From NCBI GenBank assembly GCA_029866325.1, contig JARWZO010000019.1:310001-374000 (forward strand): a stretch of DNA of 64,000 nt, written 5' to 3'. Of the stretch, positions 36,248-44,895 are shown one piece after another. Source of the DNA: Fluviicola sp. (GTDB taxonomy: Bacteria; Bacteroidota; Bacteroidia; Flavobacteriales_D; Crocinitomicaceae). The translations under genes and the position numbers were made by a program. Position 1 is the first letter of the stretch. Every line of letters starts with the position of its first letter. The notes below the pieces were generated by a model. The model saw only the letters and a program-made list of their open reading frames with translations. It had not been told where the DNA came from and did not search any database.

Positions 36248-36634
36248 TCAATTGACGACTCTCTTAAAATGATAGATCTCTGGAGTTCCAATAAAATCGA
36301 AAAGCTCTACTTCGATGGTGTTTTCATCCAAACGCTTTACATAACAATAATCCGGTGGCCAATGAGCATGCGATCCTACAGAAGAAAAACCGGCTTTTGT
36401 ATCAGCATGACTAAAGTAATACAACTCAATTCCCTTCATTCGAAAAACATTGCCTTCTTGCTCAAAACGTATAGAGTGCTTTACGGAATCTTCAAACTGC
36501 CAATCTCCCATTAGAAAACTAGTATCGATGGTTTCGTTTAGCCTTTTTAAATACACTTCATATTGATCTACTTCCTCTTGCGAAGAAACAGAAAATGAAA
36601 GGAGTAAAACGAAAAGCAGCATCAATTTAGACAT
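36248..36634 (-). CDS. Small secreted protein of unknown function
   Basis: The 128-residue protein has a signal peptide (MSKLMLLFVLLLSFSVSS/QE). The mature part is beta-rich (MGDWQFEDSVKHSIRFEQEGNVFRMKG, ENTIEVELFDF) and may be a lipocalin-like domain. It starts 5 bp after the stop of the 36640 gene, so the two are likely co-transcribed. Family not recognised. Confidence 0.6.
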   Translation of the reverse strand: MSKLMLLFVLLLSFSVSSQEEVDQYEVYLKRLNETIDTSFLMGDWQFEDSVKHSIRFEQEGNVFRMKGIELYYFSHADTKAGFSSVGSHAHWPPDYCYVKRLDENTIEVELFDFIGTPEIYHFKRVVN

Positions 36635-36639
36635 ACTCG

Positions 36640-37128
36640 CTAATTTTTCTTCACAGGTCGGTAAAACATCATGGTACCTTTGGTTTTATTGGCAAGGTTA
36701 AAATCGGTGACGCCCATTTTGCGGCCGAATTGACCGGTATTTTGGTGGATGAGTTGTAAATCGCCTGCTCCATTTACTTTATAAACAATGGCTGTATGTT
36801 GGTAAAACGATTCGGAATAACTACCGTTTTCGGTTTTTACTTCCATTTCCACCTTGTCGAATTGTATAATATCTCCGGGCTGAATGCATTCTTTTTTAAT
36901 ATCAATTTCCCGACCGAAGACATACAATCCATCCCAGTCTGCATTTACTTTATTCAGCGCAAGTTCTGCTGCGTCCCAGCATTCACCACGGCCTATTTTC
37001 TTACCGATATACGGTTTCAGCACGTCTACAATGGCTTGATTCAGCGCAGGAACGTCTTTGCAAGGAGCCGCAAATTCCTGGGCACTGGCTAATGAACAAA
37101 CAAACAGAAAACAAAAGAGAACTTTCAT
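36640..37128 (-). CDS. Secreted NlpC/P60- or CHAP-like cysteine hydrolase
   Basis: The 162-residue protein has a signal peptide (MKVLFCFLFVCSLASAQ). The sequence order fits a papain-like peptidoglycan hydrolase: Cys in GRGECWDAAELAL (about 50) as nucleophile, a short QPGDIIQF strand, His in YQHTAIVYKV (about 112), and LIHQNTG (about 127). The GDIIQF turn is a hallmark of NlpC/P60 and CHAP domains. It could also be a divergent inactive relative. It is followed immediately by the small secreted protein gene. Confidence 0.6.
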   Translation of the reverse strand: MKVLFCFLFVCSLASAQEFAAPCKDVPALNQAIVDVLKPYIGKKIGRGECWDAAELALNKVNADWDGLYVFGREIDIKKECIQPGDIIQFDKVEMEVKTENGSYSESFYQHTAIVYKVNGAGDLQLIHQNTGQFGRKMGVTDFNLANKTKGTMMFYRPVKKN

Positions 37129-37182
37129 AACTTTAAAAATAGGACTTTATCTCTAGCAAGAATAATACCAGAGAATTATGAA

Positions 37183-37232
37183 TGTAAAATTGAAAAGGTA
37201 CGTTAACTTAATACCCCCTTTTCAATTTTACA
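37183..37232. repeat. 16-bp perfect inverted repeat downstream of the porin gene
   Basis: TGTAAAATTGAAAAGG (37183-37198) and its exact inverse (37217-37232) are separated by 18 nt. The right arm is followed by a further ACATTTTACATTTTCAATTG, so it belongs to the same kind of AT-rich 7-bp-unit element as 35035. On the minus strand it could act as the porin gene's terminator. Confidence 0.65.
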
Positions 37233-37249
37233 TTTTACATTTTCAATTG

Positions 37250-38584
37250 CTAAAGCGCTATCTGGTATTGCAACACCATCATCCCCTTACGGGCTGTTTG
37301 CACATATTCACCAGACGTATTGGCTTCAAAAATTGGTCTCGATTGGTAATTCAAGGAGATTTTACCGCTGTGAGTACCATGAATGAGCCAGTTGACACCG
37401 CCTTCGAATAGAATCATCGGATCGTACAATTTCTTCAATTGCGAATACTGAACGGATGCATACGGTTGCAAGGTTCCGTTTTCTCCCAACAAACCGTCTT
37501 TGAATTTATACCCCACTTGTGTAAAAACTGTTTGTCCGGTTCCGATCATTGGAAAAGCGACTCCGGCCCCATCGAACGTTGCATTGATTCCCGTTCCGGT
37601 AGCTGGATTCATGACGCCAACGTTGCGCACGTAATTCGGTCCCAAATCAAACTCATTAAAAGCCACATAAGCCGTAATCGCGCCTCCGTTTTTGCTTACA
37701 GGCATATCTAAAAATACATCTACGCCCAACAACAACATATCTGAACTCGTAGTATCACCTACTGAATTCAAGTACCACATGGCATCTTTTTGGTGGATAA
37801 ATCCGGCACCGAGGTTTAGGATTTTCTTTTTGCCTAAGTAAGTTCCTGTTGTATAGGGCAAAGTATTGTTTTCCTTGTCGAAAAATTGCCAGTATAGGTA
37901 GGCTTGTGATTGTAATTTCGGCGCCGCCATCGAGAAATTGGCATCAGTAGAAATAGCCGGAATTGTGACCAGTGAATTTTGAGCCGACATTGGTGAAGAA
38001 AGTGCTATTCGATAATCTAATTGACCAATTTGACCTTTTGCGTAAACGGATAATTTACGCAAAAACTGATCCGTAACTCCATTGGTAACTTGTTCATAAA
38101 GCGGAACATCTGTCCCTAAAATAGAACCAACTGCCGGCGACGCATAACGTGATAATCCACTCCATCCAGTTAAACCGGCACCAATGTGTAGTTGAGGAGC
38201 TACTTTAAACTCAGTAATCGCATCATGGAAAAAAGCGCCTGTATTGCGCTTGGAAAGAAAGTTAAAATTGTTTTGTCCGAATTGCGTGTAGAAAAAGATG
38301 CGATCAGTCAATTGTGTCCACACCGAGAAACGCAAACGGCGAATTCCGATATCTCCGTAGTTATTTACCGGCGTATCATAAATTTTCGACCCAGGATTCA
38401 TTTCTGAATAACGCGCCCACATCTGAGCTACAGCAGTTGCTTTGATGTAATGCGAACCGGATGCGTTGAATTTGTATTTGAATTCGGGAATGACCAGTTT
38501 AGATGTGTCTTTCCAGTTTTTTTGTGCGGCTAATCCTTGCGAAAGGCATACAGCAACTATGCTTATTATTAATTGAAATTTCAT
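37250..38584 (-). CDS. Phosphate-selective porin O/P-like outer-membrane porin
   Basis: The 444-residue protein has a signal peptide (to LAAQ). A barrel region with alternating strands follows: IGIRRLRFSVWTQLTDRIFFYTQFGQNNFNF, APQLHIGAGLTGWSGLSRY, QLDYRIALSSPM, KILNLGAGFIHQKDAMWYL and a final GMMVLQYQIAL. The R-rich IRRLRF strand and the early FGQNN turn resemble porin O/P-type proteins (OprP-like/OmpS). The substrate cannot be read from the sequence. Monocistronic, minus strand. Confidence 0.7.
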   Translation of the reverse strand: MKFQLIISIVAVCLSQGLAAQKNWKDTSKLVIPEFKYKFNASGSHYIKATAVAQMWARYSEMNPGSKIYDTPVNNYGDIGIRRLRFSVWTQLTDRIFFYTQFGQNNFNFLSKRNTGAFFHDAITEFKVAPQLHIGAGLTGWSGLSRYASPAVGSILGTDVPLYEQVTNGVTDQFLRKLSVYAKGQIGQLDYRIALSSPMSAQNSLVTIPAISTDANFSMAAPKLQSQAYLYWQFFDKENNTLPYTTGTYLGKKKILNLGAGFIHQKDAMWYLNSVGDTTSSDMLLLGVDVFLDMPVSKNGGAITAYVAFNEFDLGPNYVRNVGVMNPATGTGINATFDGAGVAFPMIGTGQTVFTQVGYKFKDGLLGENGTLQPYASVQYSQLKKLYDPMILFEGGVNWLIHGTHSGKISLNYQSRPIFEANTSGEYVQTARKGMMVLQYQIAL

Positions 38585-38625
38585 GATGTCTTGATTTAAT
38601 AAACTAAAAAATGATCGAACTGCAG

Positions 38626-38964
38626 TTATGCAATTGGTTCGTCAATTTTGAGTTGCTGATACATCATCCATTTGGGAAGTGATTTTCCTTTTCGCCCACA
38701 AACCGGAATAGGATTTTGTACTTTACTCCCTGTAGTAGTATAACCTACTGCCTTGCCATTACCAAATAGCAAATCACAATCACTTCCGCCGATAAGATCG
38801 TTGTCATTATCTTCATCGGAATCGCATTCGGCAATTTGCTCGGTAACTGCTTTTTTACTGAACTGAGACTGTGGCTTGCGTTTCTCAAAAAAACCAACCA
38901 ATACCACTGCAATCGTTGTTAAAACGAAGATGCGTTGTATAGACCAAACGGATTTCTGAATCAT
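38626..38964 (-). CDS. Small membrane-anchored protein of unknown function
   Basis: The 112-residue protein has an N-terminal hydrophobic segment (about 10-25, RIFVLTTIAVVLVGFF). A short periplasmic part follows with an acidic CDSDEDNDNDLIGGSDCDLLFGNG stretch that could bind Ca2+, then a Cys-Gly pair (PVCGRKGKSLPKW). There are three Cys residues in the mature part. Family not recognised. It lies just upstream of, and in line with, the porin gene. Confidence 0.5.
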   Translation of the reverse strand: MIQKSVWSIQRIFVLTTIAVVLVGFFEKRKPQSQFSKKAVTEQIAECDSDEDNDNDLIGGSDCDLLFGNGKAVGYTTTGSKVQNPIPVCGRKGKSLPKWMMYQQLKIDEPIA

Positions 38965-39048
38965 ACCTGCGAATGTACAGCTAGTTCATCGCTTAATCGG
39001 AATTGAGTTGTTAAAACTTATGAAAAGTGCACACGATACCTATTATTC

Positions 39049-39263
39049 ACCACAAAGGCACAAAGAAAAAGAACACACTTGACTTGTTAAGTTCACAAAG
39101 ACGCTGTAAGTAGAATCCCTTTGTGCAGTATCTGGAATCTTTGAAAATAGCTAACGGTACAAGACGAGTTTGGCTTGTTGCGTAAACTCTTGTTTCCTAC
39201 GAAAATCACCTTTGTGATCTTAACACGTCTATCCTTCAAAAAAGCTTTGTGCCTTTGTGTTGA
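39049..39263. repeat. Inverted-repeat intergenic element with ACCACAAAGGCACAAAG ends
   Basis: The left end ACCACAAAGGCACAAAG and the right end CTTTGTGCCTTTGTGTTGA form terminal inverted repeats about 215 bp apart. The right 58 bp (39206-39263) are the near-identical inverse of the left end of the 27671 element. It occupies most of the gap between the 38626 gene and the 39267 gene. Confidence 0.75.
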
Positions 39264-39266
39264 GTT

Positions 39267-40898
39267 TTATTTCCCAAACAATTCCACCATCGGTTTTCCG
39301 GTCATGGCGTTGGGGCGTTGCACTTGTAACAGGTGAACTAAGGTTGCTGCAATATCCACAATTTCGTAAGGTGTAAATACTTCCTGAGCTGGTACATCGG
39401 CACCGTAAAACAATACCGGAACGTGTGTATCGTAGTTAAACGCCGATCCGTGACTGGTTCCTTTACGTGCGCGTTCACTGTCGACAGACTTGTCTAGATA
39501 TCCCGGTTGCAACAGGTAAATCACTTCTCCACTTCGTTCAGCATCGTAGCCTTTCCTTACCATTTCTATCCAGTTATCGCCGGTGGTTCCCGATTGCAAT
39601 TGCGTTTGTGTATAAACAGCTTTCACGCCATTCCACAAGCGAATTTGCTCTTGAATGAATGTCAAAAACTGTGGTTTCAATTCACTGGAAACGTATTCCG
39701 CTTTCAGGTAAACATTATTGTTTTCAATTCGCTCGATGATGTCGGTTTGAAACTCGGCGATGGAAGCTTTACGCAAATCGGCCAGTAAGGTATCTTCAAA
39801 CAAATACCCACCCGGCAATTTGTGATCGGTTAGGTATTGCGGTACCGGAACCACTGCATGATCTGCTGTGAGGAAAAACACGTAATTGCCTTTACCTACT
39901 TGTTTGTCAAGAGCTGCGATCAAACGCGCAATTTCCAAATCGAGGCGCAGGTACATGTCTTCCATTTCCAATGAATACGGCCCGAAAGCATGGCCTGCTA
40001 TATCAGGAGTAGAAAAACTAATCGTGAGCATATCCACTTCATTATCCTTCCCCAATTGTTCACTTTGCAACGACTGAATGGCAAAATCGGCCAGATAGGT
40101 ATTGGCAAATGGCAAAACTGTGAACAGTTCCAATTGATTCTCGGCAGGTAACTGCGTGAAGTTATACGGGAATGTCGGACTGGTTTTACCACCGATCAAT
40201 TGCTCGTAAGGAGAGTCATCGAAACTACCATACGTATAAGTGTCTTGTGGTTTCAACAGGTTCCATTCCTGATTCATATAGGTTTGAACCGGGTGTGTAC
40301 CATGAAAATCATCGACCCATTTAGGTAATTGAGTGGTGTAAAACGAACTGGTGATGAATTTTCCGCTAAGGTAATCGTACCAATACGCGCCGTTGGGCAT
40401 GTGTCCACCAGGCAAAATAGCACTGCGATCTTTAATGGAAACACTCACCACTTTCCCTTCCGGATACGTTAATTTCAATTGGTCGGTAATCGTGTTGGCA
40501 CGCAAAAATTGAGGTGAACATTTTCCGTAATCGCTTGTGGTGCCAACCGAAGTCATCGTGGTGTCCGAAACACAATTCGTCACTTTATCAAACGGACGGT
40601 GAAACCATTCATTTGCAACAATACCGTGATTAGCAGGTGTTGTGCCCGTGTAAACCGAAGCGTGTCCCGGGCCGGTATATGTTGGAACATAGTTGTAGGT
40701 CACATTTCTGAAATGCGTTCCTTTGGTCATGAGTTTATTGAAACCGTTTTTTCCGAATTGCTCGTTGAAACGGAACAAATAATCGTAACACATCTGGTCG
40801 ACCACTACACCTACCACCAACTTGGGTTGCTGTTGTTGAGCAGTTCCGTTAAAAACCGAAAAAAGGCTGAAAAACAGCAAGATTGGAAGCAATTTCAT
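39267..40898 (-). CDS. pafA: PafA-like phosphate-irrepressible alkaline phosphatase
   Basis: The 543-residue periplasmic phosphomonoesterase of the alkaline phosphatase superfamily starts at MKLLPILLFFSLFSVFNGTAQ, a clear signal peptide. The first metal-ligand Asp is in VVGVVVDQMCYDY, and the nucleophile is Thr75 in YTGPGHASVYTG. A DxxGHxxGP-type ligand set is in STPDIAGHAFGPYS, with DH in LTADHAVVPVP and a final His in GTSHGSAFNYDTHVPVLF. This layout is that of the Thr-nucleophile PafA family. The frame to 41000 lacks a secretion signal and is rejected. Divergent from the MiaE-like gene. Confidence 0.88.
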   Translation of the reverse strand: MKLLPILLFFSLFSVFNGTAQQQQPKLVVGVVVDQMCYDYLFRFNEQFGKNGFNKLMTKGTHFRNVTYNYVPTYTGPGHASVYTGTTPANHGIVANEWFHRPFDKVTNCVSDTTMTSVGTTSDYGKCSPQFLRANTITDQLKLTYPEGKVVSVSIKDRSAILPGGHMPNGAYWYDYLSGKFITSSFYTTQLPKWVDDFHGTHPVQTYMNQEWNLLKPQDTYTYGSFDDSPYEQLIGGKTSPTFPYNFTQLPAENQLELFTVLPFANTYLADFAIQSLQSEQLGKDNEVDMLTISFSTPDIAGHAFGPYSLEMEDMYLRLDLEIARLIAALDKQVGKGNYVFFLTADHAVVPVPQYLTDHKLPGGYLFEDTLLADLRKASIAEFQTDIIERIENNNVYLKAEYVSSELKPQFLTFIQEQIRLWNGVKAVYTQTQLQSGTTGDNWIEMVRKGYDAERSGEVIYLLQPGYLDKSVDSERARKGTSHGSAFNYDTHVPVLFYGADVPAQEVFTPYEIVDIAATLVHLLQVQRPNAMTGKPMVELFGK

Positions 40899-40978
40899 GA
40901 GTCGAATTTGAAGATGTGCAACAAAACTAATGGTTGATCGGGATAAATAGCGAAATTTGCGATGAAATTTTAGTGAAC

Positions 40979-41569
40979 ATGCTTGGATTAAAGTTGCCAA
41001 CCGACCCGCGCTGGGTGAATATCGTAGAAAAAAACATTCAGGAAATTCTGATCGACCATGCCTATTGTGAGCAAAAAGCTGCTACAAATGCCATTACGAT
41101 CATTGTGAAGTTCCCCGAATACCCTGACGTTGTGCAAGCGATGACCGAGTTATGTCGCGAAGAAATGGAACATTTCGGTATGGTGCATACCAAGTTGATC
41201 GAACGCGGTTACGAATTGGGAATTGAACGGAAAGATGCCTACGTCAACGACCTGTTGGAATACCTCAAACAAACCTATCCGGGCGATTCGCGCATTAGTT
41301 TCTTTGTGAACCGCATGTTGTTTTCGGCTATGATCGAAGCCAGAAGTTGTGAGCGTTTCCGTTTGTTATCTGAAGAAATCAATGACGAAGATCTGCGCGT
41401 GTTTTACCGCAGTTTGATGGAAAGCGAAGCCAGACATTACACTAGCTTTTTGCAGTTTGCCCGCAAATACGGTGAAGGCATTGATGTAGAGGCCCGTTGG
41501 CAGGATTTCCTAGCATTTGAAGCGACGTTGATGAATAAATACGGGAAGGAAGAGACGATCCATGGATAA
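40979..41569 (+). CDS. miaE: MiaE-like tRNA 2-methylthio-isopentenyl-adenosine hydroxylase (diiron)
   Basis: The 196-residue ferritin-like protein starts at ATG MLGLKLPTDPRWVNIVEKN. Four-helix-bundle iron ligands can be placed: Glu in NIQEILIDHAYCE, the EEMEH motif in LCREEMEHFG, and the later E...ExxH pair in MIEARSCERF and MESEARHYTSF. This pattern and the start sequence match Bacteroidota MiaE-like proteins. A TTG 15 codons upstream is open but has no homology-like sequence. It is divergent from the pafA-like gene and followed at once by a repeat element. Confidence 0.82.
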   Translation: MLGLKLPTDPRWVNIVEKNIQEILIDHAYCEQKAATNAITIIVKFPEYPDVVQAMTELCREEMEHFGMVHTKLIERGYELGIERKDAYVNDLLEYLKQTYPGDSRISFFVNRMLFSAMIEARSCERFRLLSEEINDEDLRVFYRSLMESEARHYTSFLQFARKYGEGIDVEARWQDFLAFEATLMNKYGKEETIHG

Positions 41570-41570
41570 A

Positions 41571-41750
41571 TTGATTTTTGATGCTTGATTTTTGATGAGA
41601 TTTCAGGTAGAAGCGCAGTTAAGGAAACCTTGATTATATTGACTTTTAAATGAATTATCATGGCTGTTCAGGAAAAACTTGGTTTGGATAAAAAATTTCA
41701 GTTAAGAGGTAAATCTTCATCAAACATTCAACATCAAGCATCAAAAATCC
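41571..41750. repeat. 180-bp terminal-inverted-repeat element, copy 1
   Basis: The left arm (TTGATTTTTGATGCTTGATTTTTGATGA type, 41571-41598) and the right arm (41714-41750) are inverse of each other over about 30 bp. It shares the arm sequences and internal words (AGGTAG, GGAAACCTTGA, GTAAATC/GTAGATCTTTCATCAAA) with the element at 54736. It fills the entire gap between two convergent genes, with 1 bp spare at each side. Confidence 0.8.
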
Positions 41751-41751
41751 C

Positions 41752-42537
41752 CTACAAGAAAAAGTTACTCATCTCCCTCAACACCTCATCTTTCTTCTGA
41801 CGTGAAATCGGAATGCTGTGACCGTTAGTCAATTTGAGTGCTCCGCCGTCTTCCTTAATGTATTCCTGTAGGTAATTCATGTTGATGATAAACGATTTGT
41901 GTGGGCGCAAAAACACCCGTTCACCTTCCAATTTATCTGAAAAGTATTTCAACGGACGAGAAACCAACACATGTTTTCCATCGTTGAGGTAAATGGTGCA
42001 ATAAGAACTATCAGCCTCCATGAAAATAATCACATCCAGTTGTATGAAGCGCAATCCGTCGGAAGTCGGCACAGCGAGTTTTCTCTCAGAATTACCGTAG
42101 TGAGCGATCCACTGCTGAATATTTGTAGATTGATCTACAGAGGTAACGGACAAAGCATGACCTACGGCTTCTTCAAACGCATCCGGGTCAATGGGTTTTA
42201 GCAAATAATCAAGTGCGTGGTAACGAAATGCCTGAACAGCATAATTATCAAAAGCCGTGGTAAAAATGACGCTCGATTCAAGGTCTTTGAGGTTATCCAT
42301 CAAATCAAACCCCGAACCATCACCGAGGTTGATGTCTAGAAAAACAATACTTGGCTTTACGCTACGCAACAGTTGTAATCCCTCTTTCATACTGGAAGCT
42401 TCACCCAAAATGACAATTTGCGGAAAATAACGTTCGAGGTACTTACTAATGATACGGCGAGCGTCAAACTCATCATCAATAATTACGGCAGTAGTGGCAT
42501 CTTGAACAGTAGCAACATCGTATTTGTTTGGCATCAT
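41752..42537 (-). CDS. LytTR-family response regulator
   Basis: The 261-residue cytoplasmic regulator has a CheY-like receiver domain at about 15-130, with acidic residues in VIIDDE and phospho-acceptor Asp in VFLDINLGDGSG. The LytTR DNA-binding domain is about 155-258 (RFIQLDVIIFMEADSSYCTIYLNDGKHVLVSRPLKYFSDKL, RPHKSFIINMNYLQEYIKEDGGALKLTNGHSIPISR). There is no adjacent sensor kinase. The start at 42537 (MMPNKYD) or the next ATG at 42534 are both possible. Its target is unknown; its own 5' region has several GATCG words that might be bound. Confidence 0.9.
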   Translation of the reverse strand: MMPNKYDVATVQDATTAVIIDDEFDARRIISKYLERYFPQIVILGEASSMKEGLQLLRSVKPSIVFLDINLGDGSGFDLMDNLKDLESSVIFTTAFDNYAVQAFRYHALDYLLKPIDPDAFEEAVGHALSVTSVDQSTNIQQWIAHYGNSERKLAVPTSDGLRFIQLDVIIFMEADSSYCTIYLNDGKHVLVSRPLKYFSDKLEGERVFLRPHKSFIINMNYLQEYIKEDGGALKLTNGHSIPISRQKKDEVLREMSNFFL

Positions 42538-43061
42538 ATTTTAATATCTACGTTAGCTTCGTTATCGGTATATTAAAAAACTCTTTCTTTTACTGAATAT
42601 TGTTTAAAGTAAATAAGTAACCCTGACTTTGTTACAGGTTTAAGCTTCCATTAGCTGCAAATAAGTAGTTTGATTGGGTAATGAAGCAATCCTTATCTTT
42701 AATAACACAATCGTTACTAACACTTTACCACTTTCCACTCCGTTGATCGTCTCGATCATAAAAAGATCGCTCTATTTTTTAATAAAAAACCGAATCGATC
42801 AAAAAATAACGGAAACAAAGTAGATAAGCACTTGCGGTATTTCACGATAAAACGATCAAAATTGTGACAGCAATGATGAACTGATTCTCGGGTACATCGT
42901 TGTAAAAATACAAGGAATGTTGAGAATTCACGAAATACACCACAATCCGTTTCAGTAACTCAAATCATTATTTACTGTATTCTAGTCTGTTGAAACGACT
43001 TCACTGACTACATCATTTTCAAAAAAAACTGTACTTTCGGACTCCCAATTAACGGTAAAAC
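42538..43061. other. 524-bp divergent intergenic region with clustered CGATCA words
   Basis: No ORF or RNA gene is apparent. It contains a perfect TGATCG-TCT-CGATCA inverted repeat (42744-42758), GATCG at 42765, and further CGATCA sites at 42796 and 42853. A TACTTTCG box about 30 bp upstream of the 43062 ATG resembles TAnnTTTG. It probably holds promoters for both the LytTR gene and the 43062 gene. Confidence 0.4.
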
Positions 43062-44030
43062 ATGTATAAACCGGTTCTTTTCATCATTTTCACGGCGCTG
43101 TATGCTATTACAAGTTCGTTTGTTGTTTCAGATGACACAACATCAGGAGCAAATTCGCTTAGAAAACGGACTTACAAAACCAAACACGTGATCGTGTTGA
43201 TTATTGACGGACCAAGATGGACAGAAACCTTCGGTGATACCGCTTGCAGTAACATTCCCCGAATGGGAAAAGAAATGATCCACGACGGTGTGTTGTTTAC
43301 CAACTTCCGCAACAACGGCACTACTGAAACCAATTCGGGGCACACGGCTATTGTTACCGGCGTTTATGATAAGGTTTCCAACAATGGAAAAGAGATCCCG
43401 AAAAACCCTTCCATGTTTCAATATTACCTGAAAGCGTCGCAATCCGACCGTAATGAAGCATGGATTGTGAGCAGCAAAGGAAAACTGGAAATTCTGGGCA
43501 ATTGCAAAAACAAAACATGGTGGAATACCTACATGCCTTATACGTATTGCGGTCCAAACGGAAATAGTGCCGAATATGTAGGTGATAAACTCACCTTTGC
43601 ACGCGTGAAGGAAGTGATTGATCTGCATTCACCAAACCTGATGCTGATCAATTTATTGGAGGCCGATGTGCGAGGACATGAAAACAAATGGGACGAATAC
43701 CTAAAAGCAATCAAAAACTGCGATAATTACGCCTATGAATTGTGGAACTATATTCAAGACAATCCTGAAATGAAAAACTCCACCACGTTGTTGATCACCA
43801 ATGACCACGGCAGGCATTTGGATGGTCGAAGAACCGGTTTTGTGAATCATGGTGACGGTTGCGAAGGATGTAGGCATATTTCGTTATTAGCTATTGGACC
43901 TGATTTCAAAAAAGACGTAATCGTGAGTGAAGAAGGCGAATTGATCGATTTGAGTAAAACCATTTCTCACCTGCTCGGGTTTGATATGCCTACTACAAAA
44001 GGCAGGTTATTGAGTGAGTTGTTTCAGTAG
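43062..44030 (+). CDS. Alkaline-phosphatase-superfamily hydrolase, secreted
   Basis: The 322-residue protein has a signal peptide-like start (MYKPVLFIIFTALYAITSSFVVS). Superfamily metal-site residues are Asp49 in IVLIIDGPRWTE, Thr90 in ETNSGHTAIVTG (nucleophile, equivalent to the Thr in PafA), the Asp/His pair in NLLEADVRGHENKWDEY, DH in ITNDHGRH, and His in NHGDGCEGCRH. The NSGHTAIVTG motif differs from the more usual PGHASLYTG. Closest in style are the sulfatase/phosphodiesterase-like members; substrate unknown. A 23-bp perfect hairpin follows the gene. Confidence 0.75.
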   Translation: MYKPVLFIIFTALYAITSSFVVSDDTTSGANSLRKRTYKTKHVIVLIIDGPRWTETFGDTACSNIPRMGKEMIHDGVLFTNFRNNGTTETNSGHTAIVTGVYDKVSNNGKEIPKNPSMFQYYLKASQSDRNEAWIVSSKGKLEILGNCKNKTWWNTYMPYTYCGPNGNSAEYVGDKLTFARVKEVIDLHSPNLMLINLLEADVRGHENKWDEYLKAIKNCDNYAYELWNYIQDNPEMKNSTTLLITNDHGRHLDGRRTGFVNHGDGCEGCRHISLLAIGPDFKKDVIVSEEGELIDLSKTISHLLGFDMPTTKGRLLSELFQ

Positions 44031-44082
44031 GAGAAAAACTTCTGAGAGCCCTACAAATAGGGTATTCTTTCGTTTTTTAATT

Positions 44083-44144
44083 CGTTCGTAATTTTGCGAA
44101 TTTACGACTTAATTAAACGGGGTAAATTCGCAAAATTACGAACG
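44083..44144. repeat. Perfect 23-bp inverted repeat with 16-nt loop
   Basis: The left arm 44083-44105 (starts CGTTCGTAATTTTGCG) and right arm 44122-44144 are exact complements. GTTTTTAG follows on the plus strand and a T-run also lies to its left, so it could terminate in either direction. It is too long and perfect for a routine terminator. Confidence 0.75.
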
Positions 44145-44203
44145 GTTTTTAGTCAAAAAAATCAACCTCTAAAACAACTTTCCTTCCCATTCGTTTTACC
44201 TCT

Positions 44204-44797
44204 ATGAAAGTGCTTTCTATATTCCTTGTAATGATTGTTTCAGGTGTAGCTTTATCGCAAAGCGAACAAGACATTCTAAACTTTGACCAGCAGCAAAAAC
44301 GAATCAATCAAAACGGTATGATTGTTCTTGGCTCTTGGGCAAGTACAAACATCGTTACAGGACTCATAGCGCGGTCACAAACAACCGAAACCGCTCGGTA
44401 TTTTCATGAAATGAACGCGCTTTGGAATACAGTAAACGTTACATTGGCAGGAATTAGCCTTATTCAATCGCGCAAAGAGCAGCCTTTCGGATTAACTTAT
44501 TCACTCAAACGACAACGAAAATTGGAAAATATTTTCCTCATCAACAGTGGATTGGATTTGGCCTACATTGGATCGGGGTTTTACCTTCGACATGCAGCTT
44601 CAGATCAAACCGGTCTCAAATCACAACGCCTGGAAGGCTATGGAAACAGTTTGATTCTTCAAGGTGGGTTTTTATTGTTTTTTGATGGCGCTATGTACTT
44701 GATCCACAAACGTCATGGCAAACAATTGCAGCCAAGCGAAACAAAAGTTACGATAAATACATCCGCAAACGGCATTGGAATTTATTGGAATTTTTAA
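44204..44797 (+). CDS. Membrane protein of unknown function with signal peptide
   Basis: The 197-residue protein has a signal peptide (MKVLSIFLVMIVSGVALSQ), followed by several moderately hydrophobic segments (about 42-57 MIVLGSWASTNIVTGLIA, 75-88, 112-128 and 150-166 ILQGGFLLFFDGAMYLI). The DQQQKRINQNGMIVLGSWA opening and the SGLDLAYIGSGFYL stretch recall an uncharacterised Bacteroidota family that I cannot name with confidence. It precedes the sigma operon; the gap to 44896 is 98 bp. Confidence 0.55.
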   Translation: MKVLSIFLVMIVSGVALSQSEQDILNFDQQQKRINQNGMIVLGSWASTNIVTGLIARSQTTETARYFHEMNALWNTVNVTLAGISLIQSRKEQPFGLTYSLKRQRKLENIFLINSGLDLAYIGSGFYLRHAASDQTGLKSQRLEGYGNSLILQGGFLLFFDGAMYLIHKRHGKQLQPSETKVTINTSANGIGIYWNF

Positions 44798-44895
44798 TTT
44801 TCTTTCGCTTCAAATGAACCTTTTGCGTTCGACTGAGTAATACTGCCGAACTTTCAGAACATTGGTGCACCGGTTTTCTCTTAAAAACAATCGTT

